Notes under the pieces: model-generated
Database searches by the model: none
Told to the model about the DNA's origin: nothing
The model's input: only the letters and a program-made list of their open reading frames with translations
Assembly: GCA_946494335.1 (NCBI GenBank)
Contig: CAMMBV010000006.1
Location: 30,430 to 94,429, forward strand
Direction: 5' to 3'
From: an uncultured Ruminococcus sp.
GTDB lineage: Bacteria; Bacillota; Clostridia; Lachnospirales; Lachnospiraceae
DNA: 64,000 nucleotides
Translations under genes and position numbers: made by a program
Shown here: positions 17,011-25,639 of the stretch, in pieces
How positions within the stretch are numbered: position 1 is the stretch's first letter
Layout: each line of letters opens with the position of its first letter

Positions 17011-18168
17011 TTATTTGATTACGTTTTTAGCAATTACCATTCTCTGAACTTCTGATGTTCCTTCATAGATCTCTGTGATCTTGGCATCACGCATCATACG
17101 TTCAACCGGGTATTCCTTGATATATCCGTAACCACCATGGAGCTGAACAACTTTCGTTGTAACGGCCATAGCTGTCTCTGCCGCGAACAGTTTCGCCATG
17201 GCAGATTCTTTGCCATAAGAAATCTTCTGTCCCTGAGAACTCAGGTATTTTTTGTAAGCTGCATCATATACCAGCCAGCGTGCTGCACAGATACGTGCTT
17301 CCATATCTGCGATCTGGAACTGTGTGTTCTGGAATTTTGAAATCGGTTTTCCAAACTGAACTCTCTGCTGCACGTATGCTACCAGCTCATCCTGTGCGCC
17401 CTGTGCGATACCCAGAGCCTGTGCTGCAATACCGATACGTCCGCCGTCCAGTGTAGCCATAGCCACGTTGAAACCTTTGCCTTCCGCACCCAGCAGGTTT
17501 TCCTTCGGAACGATACAGTCTTCAAAAATAATCTCTGTTGTAGAGGAAGCACGGATACCCATTTTATCCTCCACTTTACCGCGGGAGAATCCCGGGAAAG
17601 ATGATTCAACGATAAATGCGGAAATTCCTTTGTTTCCTTTGGACGGATCCGTCATAGCCATAACAACGAAAACATCTGCTACGCCGCCGTTTGTGATGAA
17701 GATTTTGTTACCGTTCAACACGTAATGGTCGCCGTCCAGAACAGCTGTGGTCTGCTGTGCAGATGCATCTGTTCCTGCTTCCGGCTCTGTCAGACAGAAA
17801 GCGCCGATCGTACCGCTGGTCATTTTGGTAAGATATTTCTGTTTCTGCTCTTCTGTACCGAATTTCAGAATCGGCCAGCATGCCAGTGAATTGTGCGCTG
17901 CCACGATTACGGCTGTTGCGGCACATTTTTTCGCAAGTTCTTCCACTGCCATTGCGTAGGCAACGTCATCAGCGCCTGCTCCGCCGTATTCTTTCGGCAT
18001 GTTCATTCCCATAACACCGTAGCGGAAAAGTTTCTGTACATTTTCCATCGGGAATTCTTCTGTGACATCAATTTCTGCAGCGATTGGTTTCACCTCGTTC
18101 TCAGCGAAGTCTGCAACCATTTTTCTGACAAGTTCTTGTTCCTTTGTTAGTTGAAAGTTCACAGTCAT
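17011..18168 (-). CDS. bcd: Butyryl-CoA dehydrogenase (short-chain acyl-CoA dehydrogenase) 1
   Basis: A 385-residue FAD enzyme that reduces crotonyl-CoA to butyryl-CoA. It resembles clostridial Bcd: ENEVKPIAAEIDVTEEFPMENV at the N-terminus, FCLTEPEAGTDASAQQT, KIFITNGGVADVFVV, GIRASSTTEI, and the catalytic glutamate in ITEIYEGTSEVQR. It has its own promoter and heads the etfB-etfA-abfD-90aa-crotonase-4hbD operon, so this copy is the one tied to the 4-hydroxybutyrate route. It is only about 60 percent identical by eye to the second dehydrogenase at 20410-21549, in contrast to the identical etf genes. Confidence 0.95.
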   Translation of the reverse strand: MTVNFQLTKEQELVRKMVADFAENEVKPIAAEIDVTEEFPMENVQKLFRYGVMGMNMPKEYGGAGADDVAYAMAVEELAKKCAATAVIVAAHNSLACWPILKFGTEEQKQKYLTKMTSGTIGAFCLTEPEAGTDASAQQTTAVLDGDHYVLNGNKIFITNGGVADVFVVMAMTDPSKGNKGISAFIVESSFPGFSRGKVEDKMGIRASSTTEIIFEDCIVPKENLLGAEGKGFNVAMATLDGGRIGIAAQALGIAQGAQDELVAYVQQRVQFGKPISKFQNTQFQIADMEARICAARWLVYDAAYKKYLSSQGQKISYGKESAMAKLFAAETAMAVTTKVVQLHGGYGYIKEYPVERMMRDAKITEIYEGTSEVQRMVIAKNVIK

Positions 18169-18279
18169 TATCTCCTTTTACTTTATGTTTTTTTGGGGGT
18201 TACACCTCAGTCTTACAGTTTCCCGCCAAATATCCAGGTTCATGGCATAACTGTCCCCGAATGAAACTATTATGAATAC

Positions 18280-18308
18280 ATTATAGCCGTTTGTTAATTA
18301 AAAATCAA
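18280..18308 (-). promoter_or_regulatory. Promoter of the bcd-etfBA-abfD operon
   Basis: On the minus strand TTGATT (18308-18303), a 17-base spacer and TATAAT (18285-18280), about 110 bases before the bcd start. With the terminator at 18361-18424 it separates the two dehydrogenase modules into two transcription units. Confidence 0.7.
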
Positions 18309-18360
18309 TAATTTTGTAGATTTTTAACATGAAGTTTTTCCCTTTTTGCCCGGACATTCA

Positions 18361-18424
18361 GCACAAAACTCCCGTTTCGGGAATCAGGCGTTTTCTTTCC
18401 TGCCTGTTTGCCCAAAACGGGAGT
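18361..18424 (-). terminator. Terminator of the second acd-etfBA unit
   Basis: On the minus strand ACTCCCGTTTTGGG pairs with CCCGAAACGGGAGT around an inner caggc/gcctg stem, followed by TTTTG. It comes 16 bases after the etfA stop. Confidence 0.8.
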
Positions 18425-18439
18425 CTGATTCAGATAAAA

Positions 18440-19576
18440 CTATTTCGCAGCTTTTGCAGCTTTGATTGCTTCAATCAGCATCGGGCCTACCTTGAACAGG
18501 TCCCCGTTAATGCCGTAATCCGCTATCTCAAAGATCGGCGCCGCCGCATTCTTGTTTACCGCTATGATGCACTCTGATTCCTGCATTCCCGCTTTGTGCT
18601 GGATCGCTCCGGATATTCCAAGCGCTACATAAATCTTCGGATGTACTGTCTTTCCTGTCTGGCCTACCTGATGGTCTGCACTCAGCCAGCCGCTGTCAAT
18701 CGCTGCACGGGATCCGCCTACTACGCCTCCCAGTACCTCTGCCAGCTCTTCTGCTATCTTGATTCCTCCCTCTACGTCGGAAGAAATTCCACGGCCTACG
18801 GATACTACGTATTCCGCTCCTACCAGGTCTACCAGCTTCTTCGCTGCCTTTACTACTTCCACTACTTCTGTCTGAAGGTCTGCATCGGTCAGCTCAAATC
18901 CTGCTTTTACTACTTCTACTGCATTTGCTTTCGTTTCATCGTACGCGCCTTTTTTCAGCACGCCCGGTCTTACCGTTGCCATCGACGGACGGAATCTCGG
19001 GCAGATGATCGTCGCCATCAGGTTTCCTCCAAATGCCGGACGCGTCATCTTCAGATCCTTTGCCACGTCATGCGGTTTGCCCAGCACTTTCGCAGAATCC
19101 GTCTTTGTGATTCTCTCTTCCGCCAGTACGGAATTGTTTCTTAAGAAATCCTGATAGTTTGCCACGTCTACATCCAGATGTGTACAGTCTGCGCACAGTC
19201 CTGTATGCAGTCTCGCTGCACAGCGCGGTCCTAAGTCACGGCCGATGTTCGTCGCTCCGATCAGGAAAATTTCCGGTTTCTCTTCCGCGATGATATCGCA
19301 GATTACTTTTGTATAGGCATCTGTCGTATATACGCCCAGTCTCGGATCGTCCGCCACGATTACCTTGTCTGCTCCGTATCCGCCCAGCTCTTTTGCCAGT
19401 CCTTCTACGTTGTCTCCCAGCAGAAGTCCCACCAGTTTTACTCCCAGCTCGTCTGCCAGCTTACGTCCTTCTGATATCAGCTCAAAGTCTGTCGGCATCA
19501 GTTTGCCTTCTCTCTGCTCGCAGAATACCCATACATCCTTAAAAGCAGATACATTACTACTATCGAAATTTTGCAT
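18440..19576 (-). CDS. etfA: Electron transfer flavoprotein alpha subunit, copy 2
   Basis: Same 378-residue protein as the copy at 15037-16173, with a TAG instead of a TAA stop. It ends the acd-etfB-etfA unit that starts at 21549 and is followed after 16 bases by a strong terminator, so it is not co-transcribed with abfD. Cells would make one common EtfAB from two promoters, available to both dehydrogenases. Perfect conservation next to a clearly diverged acd gene points to gene conversion between the copies or to a recent duplication of this part alone. Confidence 0.96.
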   Translation of the reverse strand: MQNFDSSNVSAFKDVWVFCEQREGKLMPTDFELISEGRKLADELGVKLVGLLLGDNVEGLAKELGGYGADKVIVADDPRLGVYTTDAYTKVICDIIAEEKPEIFLIGATNIGRDLGPRCAARLHTGLCADCTHLDVDVANYQDFLRNNSVLAEERITKTDSAKVLGKPHDVAKDLKMTRPAFGGNLMATIICPRFRPSMATVRPGVLKKGAYDETKANAVEVVKAGFELTDADLQTEVVEVVKAAKKLVDLVGAEYVVSVGRGISSDVEGGIKIAEELAEVLGGVVGGSRAAIDSGWLSADHQVGQTGKTVHPKIYVALGISGAIQHKAGMQESECIIAVNKNAAAPIFEIADYGINGDLFKVGPMLIEAIKAAKAAK

Positions 19577-20400
19577 GTTCCCTTTCTCCTCTCTTAGATG
19601 ATATGTTTCTCAGCGAGTATGCCTGCCAGCTTGTCACAGGTCGCCTGATCTGCTCCTTCCAGCATCTGGCCTGCTCCCTTCTGCGGCGGTGTGAAGGAGA
19701 TCAGAATGTTGGTCGGTGAACCTGCAAGTCCGATATTGTTTACATCGATCAGCGGGTTGTCCTTCAGAAGATTGTAGTCATACACTTCCATCGGTTTCTC
19801 ATATGCTTCGTAGATGCCTCCCACGCTCATGTATCTCGGCTCGTTCAGCTCTTTGATGCAGGTGATCAGACACGGTGTCTTTACTTTGATGGTCATGTAT
19901 CCGTCTTCCAGCGCACGCTGTATCGTCAGACTGTCTCCATCTTTCTTGATATCCTGCGCATACGTTACCTGCGGCAGTCCCAGTTTCTCTGCGATCTGCG
20001 GGCCTACCTGCGCTGTATCTCCGTCGATTGCCTGACGGCCGCAGAATACGATATCGTCATTTTCCAGTCCCATATGGTCGATCGCTGCTGCGATGATCTG
20101 GGATGTTGCATATGTATCGGATCCTCCGAATTCACGTGCGGAAATCAGTACTGCACGGTCTGCTCCGCGGGCAAGCAGCTCTCTTAACATGCCTTCTGCC
20201 GGCGGCGGGCCCATCGTTACTACGATTACTTCACAGCCTGTCTCATCTTTTAATTTCAGCGCTGCTTCCACTGCGTTTAAGTCGTCGGGGTTCGTGATGG
20301 TCTGCATGGAAGCACGGTCCAGGGTTCCGTCCGGTTTTACTGCTACCTTTCCGGAGGTATCTGGTACCTGTTTTACACAAACGATTATTTTCATGATCTT
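18441..20400. repeat. Direct repeat unit B (etfBA), 1,960 bases
   Basis: Second copy of 15038-16997, same orientation. The left border is one base inside the etfA stop and the right border lies just before the etfB ribosome site. Confidence 0.93.
19594..20394 (-). CDS. etfB: Electron transfer flavoprotein beta subunit, copy 2
   Basis: Same 266-residue protein as copy 1 (16191-16991). The start is preceded by AGGAGGATAAAAGATC, a slightly different leader from copy 1. It lies 15 bases after the second acyl-CoA dehydrogenase gene and 17 bases before etfA, in one transcription unit of three genes. Confidence 0.96.
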   Translation of the reverse strand: MKIIVCVKQVPDTSGKVAVKPDGTLDRASMQTITNPDDLNAVEAALKLKDETGCEVIVVTMGPPPAEGMLRELLARGADRAVLISAREFGGSDTYATSQIIAAAIDHMGLENDDIVFCGRQAIDGDTAQVGPQIAEKLGLPQVTYAQDIKKDGDSLTIQRALEDGYMTIKVKTPCLITCIKELNEPRYMSVGGIYEAYEKPMEVYDYNLLKDNPLIDVNNIGLAGSPTNILISFTPPQKGAGQMLEGADQATCDKLAGILAEKHII

Positions 20401-20409
20401 TTATCCTCC

Positions 20410-21549
20410 TTATCTCAGAATGTTCCCGGAAATTACAACACGCTGGATCTCAGATGTTCCTTCATAGATCTCTGTGATCTTGGCGTCACGCATCATGCGC
20501 TCAAGGGGATAATCATTGGTGTATCCGTATCCGCCGCACATCTGAAGCGCTTTTGTAGTCACCTTGTTCGCCATCTCTGAGCAGAACAGTTTTGCTGTGG
20601 CAGCTTCAACAGTGAAACGTTTCTGTGTCATCTTTGCAACAGCCGCTTTGTAGGTAAGCAGCTGACCTGCTTCGATTCCAACATACATATCAGCAAATAC
20701 AAACTGAGAATTCTGGAATTTTGCGATCGGTCTTCCAAACTGCACGCGGACTTTTGCAAAATCCATAGCTTCCTGATATGCGCCTTCTGCAATACCCAGA
20801 GCCTGCGCAGCAATACCGATACGTCCGCCGTCCAGCGTTGCCATGGCAATGCTGAAGCCTTTGCCTTCTACGCCCAGCAGATTTTCCTTCGGAACAATGC
20901 AGTCCTGGAAAATAATCTCTGCTGTCGGTGAGCCATGAAGACCCATCTTCACTTCATGTTTTCCTACAGCAAATCCCGGGAAATCTTTCTCAACGATAAA
21001 TGCGGAAATACCCTTTGTTCCCTTGGAAGGATCTGTCATGGCAAATACAACGAAAATATCCGCCACATAACCGTTTGTAATAAAGATCTTGGAACCGTTC
21101 AGCACATAATGATCTCCGTCCAGAACAGCTGTTGTCGTTCCTTTGGAAGCATCTGAACCTGCATCTGCCTCTGTCAGACAGAAAGCGCCGACTTTGCGTC
21201 CTTTCGTCAGCATCGGAAGATATTTCTGTTTCTGCTCCTCTGTACCGTAAGCGATGATAGGACCGCAGCACAGACCGTTGTGCGTAGCCACAATATCACC
21301 TGTAGATGCACATGCCTTGGAAATCTCCTCGATTGCAATCGCTCCGGAAAGATCATCAGCACCTGCTCCGCCGTACTCCTTGGGTACGATCATGCCCATA
21401 ACACCATAGCGGAAAAGATCGTCGATGGTCTGGGCGGGATACTGGCTGGTTCTGTCAGTTTCAGCAGCGATGGGAGCAATCTCATTCTCTGTGAATTCGC
21501 GAACCATCTTACGAACAAGTTCCTGTTCACGGGATAACTTGAATTCCAT
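20410..21549 (-). CDS. Acyl-CoA dehydrogenase 2 (short-chain, Etf-linked)
   Basis: A 379-residue acyl-CoA dehydrogenase, paralogous to the one at 17011-18168. The catalytic glutamate is present in ITEIYEGTSEIQR, and FAD/substrate blocks are FCLTEADAGSDAS, KIFITNGYVADIFVVF and DGGRIGIAAQALGIAEGA. It differs in substrate-pocket regions: LHGSPTAEI replaces the IRASSTTEI of copy 1, and the helix around residues 290-310 (YVGIEAGQLLTYKAAVAK) is different. It may prefer another acyl-CoA or serve the same step under other conditions. It heads its own unit with etfBA and has its own promoter. Confidence 0.94.
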   Translation of the reverse strand: MEFKLSREQELVRKMVREFTENEIAPIAAETDRTSQYPAQTIDDLFRYGVMGMIVPKEYGGAGADDLSGAIAIEEISKACASTGDIVATHNGLCCGPIIAYGTEEQKQKYLPMLTKGRKVGAFCLTEADAGSDASKGTTTAVLDGDHYVLNGSKIFITNGYVADIFVVFAMTDPSKGTKGISAFIVEKDFPGFAVGKHEVKMGLHGSPTAEIIFQDCIVPKENLLGVEGKGFSIAMATLDGGRIGIAAQALGIAEGAYQEAMDFAKVRVQFGRPIAKFQNSQFVFADMYVGIEAGQLLTYKAAVAKMTQKRFTVEAATAKLFCSEMANKVTTKALQMCGGYGYTNDYPLERMMRDAKITEIYEGTSEIQRVVISGNILR

Positions 21550-21675
21550 ATTTCTACCTCCTTGAATTGTGATTGATAACTCCTTTTAGGAAGGGATCAC
21601 TCTGAATTGTTGATATTGTCTATATTTTCCTGTATCAATAAAGTGATTACGTTCCATCAGTTAACATTCATGTAA

Positions 21676-21704
21676 ATTCTACTATAAATATTCTCTATTT
21701 GCAA
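21676..21704 (-). promoter_or_regulatory. Promoter of the second acd-etfBA unit
   Basis: Minus strand TTGCAA (21704-21699), 17-base spacer, TAGAAT (21681-21676). The leader to the acd start is about 120 bases. Confidence 0.6.
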
Positions 21705-21742
21705 TAATAGTTCACAAAAATTTTCAAAATACGCCCTTCTTT

Positions 21743-23065
21743 CTATGCCTCCAGATACAGGGTGGCCACCGCCTTTTCATTATACTGGGAAGAAATAATG
21801 CCCCCGTCCGACAATCTGGAATAAATTCCGGAAAATTTCCCATTGTATACAAAAAGACCGGACATGTTGGTATATTGCTTCCACCTGGGATTTTCTTCCA
21901 CCAGATAAATGTTTTCCGTGCGGTAGGGCGAACAGTATTCCTGGTAAATATAGTCCCCTCCCGCATGTTCTCTGACAATATTTTCCCATTCTTCTTCAGA
22001 AAAATCAATTCCCGCATACACACCCCTGGATGCATAGGAATCCAGCGGCTTTATGATATAGCCGTCCTTTTCCTTTATCACGTGTGCGACGGTTTCCTGA
22101 TTATCCGCAAGAAGATCCGTGTAAGGAACATGCTCTTTTATAAAGCTTTGTTCTTCTTTTGTCAGAAATTCCATGGTTTCTTTCCGGTACAGCACCCAAA
22201 ACAGCCATTTATTGTGGATAATCTGAGTACAGAAGGCCCCTATGAGACAGACGTCCTGATTCTTAACAGCCGCAAGAAAATCCTGTACCTCATCATAATG
22301 AGTCATCACATCGCTGGTGACAGCCCTTCTGTACACCACATCAATGGGATGGCCTGTGGGAGAATACAGCACGTGATCCCGGTACTTAAGCTTTGTGATC
22401 TCACAGATTTCCGTCTCATAGCCCGCCGCCTCAAACCGCCTTTTAAATTCTTCAAATTCCGTGATGGAACAGTGCTCCAGGAAATCCACAATCGCTACAT
22501 AAGGCCGCTGCACCTTCTTTTCATAGGTTCCGTAAATATTCATAAACTCCTTTACCCAGCAATCAAACAGCTCAAAGGATTTCATAGAGTACCGGTCCTT
22601 CATCTTCTGATGGGCCGGATTTTTCTCCACCGCCATATTAAGAACATAATCTTCGTTCATGGCGCTTGTCCCGTCCGTATTGATTTCACAGAATTTAAAG
22701 GAACCGTCCTCTTCGTTATAAAAGATATCAAACCGGGCAATGGGAAGATGGCAGTCATAAAGCCTGGGAATCAGGATCAGCTCTTCCAGTTTTTTTGAAA
22801 ATGGAAACAGCTTCCGATAGGAAGGATTCCTCAAATACTCTTTTATCACTTTTTCAAAAATGGTATATGTCATCCCGGTGATTTGGCGGTAATGCTCCAC
22901 TGCCTGCTGTGTAAAAACCTTGGGGACGTGAAGTGTGTGTACACATCTTCCATGATAGGCTACGCTGGAATGCTCCAGATAGTCCTTGATCTTAAGGGCC
23001 GCTTCTTTGTTTTCTTCAAAATGTTTCTTTATCTCCTGTCTGTATTCCTCTGCAATCTTATTCAT
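21743..23065 (-). CDS. ATP-grasp ligase of the glutathionylspermidine-synthase-like type
   Basis: A 440-residue protein with the traits of an ATP-grasp ligase: ARFDIFYNEEDGSFKFCEINTDG (residues about 109-132; the E-I-N-x-D-G metal region of glutathionylspermidine synthase-like proteins), YIIKPLDSYASRGVYAG (ATP loop) and YIYQEYC near the C-terminus. It begins eight bases inside the end of the glutamate-cysteine ligase gene, so the two are translated together. I infer that it adds a second residue or an amine to gamma-glutamylcysteine, giving glutathione or another low-molecular-weight thiol. It is not the standard GshB or the fused GshF of Firmicutes. The exact product is unknown. Confidence 0.8.
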   Translation of the reverse strand: MNKIAEEYRQEIKKHFEENKEAALKIKDYLEHSSVAYHGRCVHTLHVPKVFTQQAVEHYRQITGMTYTIFEKVIKEYLRNPSYRKLFPFSKKLEELILIPRLYDCHLPIARFDIFYNEEDGSFKFCEINTDGTSAMNEDYVLNMAVEKNPAHQKMKDRYSMKSFELFDCWVKEFMNIYGTYEKKVQRPYVAIVDFLEHCSITEFEEFKRRFEAAGYETEICEITKLKYRDHVLYSPTGHPIDVVYRRAVTSDVMTHYDEVQDFLAAVKNQDVCLIGAFCTQIIHNKWLFWVLYRKETMEFLTKEEQSFIKEHVPYTDLLADNQETVAHVIKEKDGYIIKPLDSYASRGVYAGIDFSEEEWENIVREHAGGDYIYQEYCSPYRTENIYLVEENPRWKQYTNMSGLFVYNGKFSGIYSRLSDGGIISSQYNEKAVATLYLEA

Positions 23066-24293
23066 AATACTCCCCTGCCAGTGTTTTCTTTTGTTCCGTC
23101 AGTTTTTCCAGGGGCATCAGCAGAAGCTGTTCGCTTTCGCACAGCTGATTTTTCGCCCCCTCAATTACATATTTTAAAAGCTTATCCGCCGGATATCCGT
23201 ACACTTCCCCGTCAAATCCATACTGCATCAGATTTTTCTGGGCCTTCCGGATTGCCGCTTCGTCTGCATCCAGCTTTTTTGCCAGTTCTTCCAGGAAATC
23301 TTTCTGGTAAAACACCCCTTTTAATAGGGCGGCGTATCCCAGCACACAGTTGATAGGCATACTGTCCGCATAGCGGATTTCCAGATAATGCTTCAGTCTC
23401 ACATCCTGGAAATTCATGGACAGAATGTGCTCAATATCTTCCCGGGTAAAAAGATTCTCGCCCCAGATCTCTCCGGTTTTTTTGTCTCCCGTATAAAGGG
23501 GCGTGCCCTGATTTTCCACAAAAATCACCGGCATATCCATCAAAAACTGAGCATACTTTTCAAATCCGAAGTCCTCATCAAAAAGTCCCGGAATAATGCC
23601 CGTCCTGTCAGGATCCACATTATCCCATATATATGTCCTGGCCAGATGACCCTCGTATGCCTCCCCGTCCATCACCGGCGTATTGTCCGTCAAAAGTTTG
23701 AACAGAGGCATCAGCATATAGGCGCTTCGGATTTTCAGAATAAAATCCTGTTCATTGTCATAATCGATGGATACCTGGGTGGCCGCTGTTCCCCGCATCA
23801 TATTCTTGCCGCAGCAGCCGGTCTCCATAAAATACCGGTCCATATACTCATACCGCTTTTTGGGAATCAGCGCCATATTTTCTGCTTTTGATACCGGATG
23901 ATATCCAAGGGTCAGCATTTCATAGCCCCACTCCTCCAGAATAGGCGTAATCTGCTCCAGAAACATACGGTAAATGCGGTAGATCAGCGAAATATCTTCC
24001 CTGGGATTTATACTCACCTCCAGCTGTCCCGCCGGCTCCAGGCTGATGGAATAATCATCGTTATAAATTCCAAGGAGACTTCCCTCCGGCTCATATCGAA
24101 AGGGAAACTGTCCGCTTAACCGCTCCAGAAGCGCGCCGATTCCCCGATCTCCGTAGTAGGAGATGCTTTCCCTGGTCTGTCTGTCCACAACAATGTGCTC
24201 CAGCTCCACACCAAGCTTTTCCGTACAATGACGTTTGCTGCCATTTTCAAAATGCTGCACCAGTAATTTTTTATTTTCTTCCCGTATACTCAT
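23058..24293 (-). CDS. Glutamate-cysteine ligase, GCS2 type
   Basis: A 411-residue protein that joins glutamate and cysteine with ATP. The glutamate-cysteine ligase family 2 pattern is visible: KLGVELEHIVVD near residue 30, SISLEPAGQLEVSINP near residue 87, MRGTAATQVSIDYD near residue 165 and an RYADSMP region at about residue 308. GAGGTAAAT precedes the ATG. It overlaps the ATP-grasp gene by eight bases, forming a two-gene unit for a thiol. The tRNA gene lies upstream on the other strand. Confidence 0.87.
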   Translation of the reverse strand: MSIREENKKLLVQHFENGSKRHCTEKLGVELEHIVVDRQTRESISYYGDRGIGALLERLSGQFPFRYEPEGSLLGIYNDDYSISLEPAGQLEVSINPREDISLIYRIYRMFLEQITPILEEWGYEMLTLGYHPVSKAENMALIPKKRYEYMDRYFMETGCCGKNMMRGTAATQVSIDYDNEQDFILKIRSAYMLMPLFKLLTDNTPVMDGEAYEGHLARTYIWDNVDPDRTGIIPGLFDEDFGFEKYAQFLMDMPVIFVENQGTPLYTGDKKTGEIWGENLFTREDIEHILSMNFQDVRLKHYLEIRYADSMPINCVLGYAALLKGVFYQKDFLEELAKKLDADEAAIRKAQKNLMQYGFDGEVYGYPADKLLKYVIEGAKNQLCESEQLLLMPLEKLTEQKKTLAGEYYE

Positions 24294-24333
24294 ATTTACC
24301 TCACAGATTTTTTCAAAAAAAAGAAAATTTGTA

Positions 24334-24361
24334 TTGCATTTTTTTCTAAATGCGTTATAAT
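24334..24361 (+). promoter_or_regulatory. Promoter of the tRNA-Thr gene
   Basis: TTGCAT at 24334-24339, 16-base spacer, TATAAT at 24356-24361, 20 bases before the mature tRNA 5' end. Confidence 0.7.
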
Positions 24362-24381
24362 ATCACTTGTGTCACCCACAC

Positions 24382-24454
24382 GCTGGAATAGCTCAGTCGG
24401 TAGAGCACTTCACTCGTAATGAAGGGGTCGAGGGTTCAAGTCCCTTTTCCAGCT
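24382..24454 (+). tRNA. tRNA-Thr, anticodon CGU
   Basis: A 73-base cloverleaf: acceptor arms GCTGGAA and TTCCAGC with discriminator T, D-loop AGCTCAGTCGGTAGAGC, anticodon stem CTTCA/TGAAG around loop CTCGTAA (anticodon CGT, reads ACG), and T-arm AGGGTTCAAGTCCCT. CCA is not encoded. It has its own promoter and terminator. Confidence 0.95.
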
Positions 24455-24464
24455 TGTCTTTTGG

Positions 24465-24508
24465 AACGCTTCCGATTCTTATTAGTCTGAGGATTTGAAG
24501 CGTTTTTT
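24465..24508 (+). terminator. Terminator of the tRNA-Thr gene
   Basis: Arms AACGCTTC and GAAGCGTT with a long loop, followed by TTTTT. Confidence 0.75.
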
Positions 24509-24613
24509 ATTTTCTGAACCGAATCTTATTTTATCCTATTTTTCCCTTCCCGACAAGGTGTATTCTCGAAGAATATACCCAATTCATAAGAGGAGGAGAA
24601 TTTGCTCCCCCTC

Positions 24614-25468
24614 CTACAGCGCAATCAGATCTTTCCAGGTCTTTTCCCCGCAGATACCGTCTGCCGGGCCGGCCGCCCCGCCTCTGTCTTCCTGATATCG
24701 GGTACATGCCGCCATGCAGCCCTCGCCGTAGCTTCTGTCAAGGGCTCCGTCATAATAGCCGCGGGCTTTCATGATTTCTTCAAACAGGAGAACATCATTC
24801 CCCCCGCTGCCGTACTGCAAAGTTTTCACTTCAAACATATATGCCGCCTCCTTTTCTCCTTTTTTCTTTGCAAAATATTCCGGCAGATTTACCCATGCCA
24901 GATCCCGGTCTACATATCCGGTAATTCCGGATACTCTCCCCTTGCTGGTATACTGCCAGATGATACCTGCAGCGGGTTTTAGCCCGTAATGCGGCGTCCC
25001 GTCGTCGTCAGCGGGATACCGTGCGATCCACAGCGGATACTTTTTCAGTTTTTCTGTCAGCACATGTTCATACCAGTAGGTATTGCAGTAGATCCCGCAG
25101 GAATACCCTTCCTTCTCCACCGTATCCAGAAAAGCCTCTGCAATCTTTTCAATTTTGGATCCGCCCAGCTTTCTTTGCTCTTCCCATTCCAGATCCAGCC
25201 AGACACCGCAGGTGATTTCCTTATTTTCAATAAGAGAAAGTGTTTTTTTCGCCTCCGCCGCAGCAGCTTTTTCTGTCAGTGCATAGGAAAATTTGTATAC
25301 GCCCACAGGTATTCCATTATCCCGGCACTGCCGGTAATTGGCCGCAAAGTATTGGTCCTGTTCATTATTTTTATCCGATACCCGCAAAATGGCAAATTCA
25401 ATCCCTGCGTTTTTGACTCTGGCTCCTTCTATTTTTCCCTGATAGGCGCTGATGTCAATTCCGTTCAA
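24614..25468 (-). CDS. GH25 lysozyme-like muramidase with peptidoglycan-binding tail, TTG start
   Basis: The glycoside hydrolase 25 domain begins at once (GIDISAYQG) and includes GVYKFSYA and the catalytic WLDLEW pair of acids; WQYTSKGRVSGITGYVDRD closes it at about residue 200. A C-terminal repeat (LQYGSGGNDVLLFEEIMKARGYYDG) resembles a peptidoglycan-binding helix bundle. I chose the TTG at 25468 (284 aa) because AAAGGAAG lies 7 bases before it, while the ATG six codons upstream has no ribosome site. There is no signal peptide, as in phage endolysins, but no phage gene is nearby. It should cut the MurNAc-GlcNAc bond of cell wall. Confidence 0.88.
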   Translation of the reverse strand: MNGIDISAYQGKIEGARVKNAGIEFAILRVSDKNNEQDQYFAANYRQCRDNGIPVGVYKFSYALTEKAAAAEAKKTLSLIENKEITCGVWLDLEWEEQRKLGGSKIEKIAEAFLDTVEKEGYSCGIYCNTYWYEHVLTEKLKKYPLWIARYPADDDGTPHYGLKPAAGIIWQYTSKGRVSGITGYVDRDLAWVNLPEYFAKKKGEKEAAYMFEVKTLQYGSGGNDVLLFEEIMKARGYYDGALDRSYGEGCMAACTRYQEDRGGAAGPADGICGEKTWKDLIAL

Positions 25469-25513
25469 ATTGTTTCTTCCTTTCATGATAGTTTAATATA
25501 TGATATGCCGGAG

Positions 25514-25545
25514 ATCGGATAGGGGAAGCTTCTTCCCTATCCGAT
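25514..25545. repeat. Long hairpin upstream of the GH25 gene
   Basis: Arms atcggataggg and ccctatccgat with a short loop. It borders a GC-rich stretch (25550-25640) with several further short inverted repeats (for example ccgtgcttgcacgg and cgcccggagggcg on the minus strand) that lies in no convincing gene and ends at a terminator. Confidence 0.6.
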
Positions 25546-25639
25546 ACCACGTCCATCTCGCGGTAAAACGCTCGATGACCGTTGCCCGTCGGATGCCCGT
25601 CCGTGCAAGCACGGCGGTCGCCCTCCGGGCGTATCGCGC

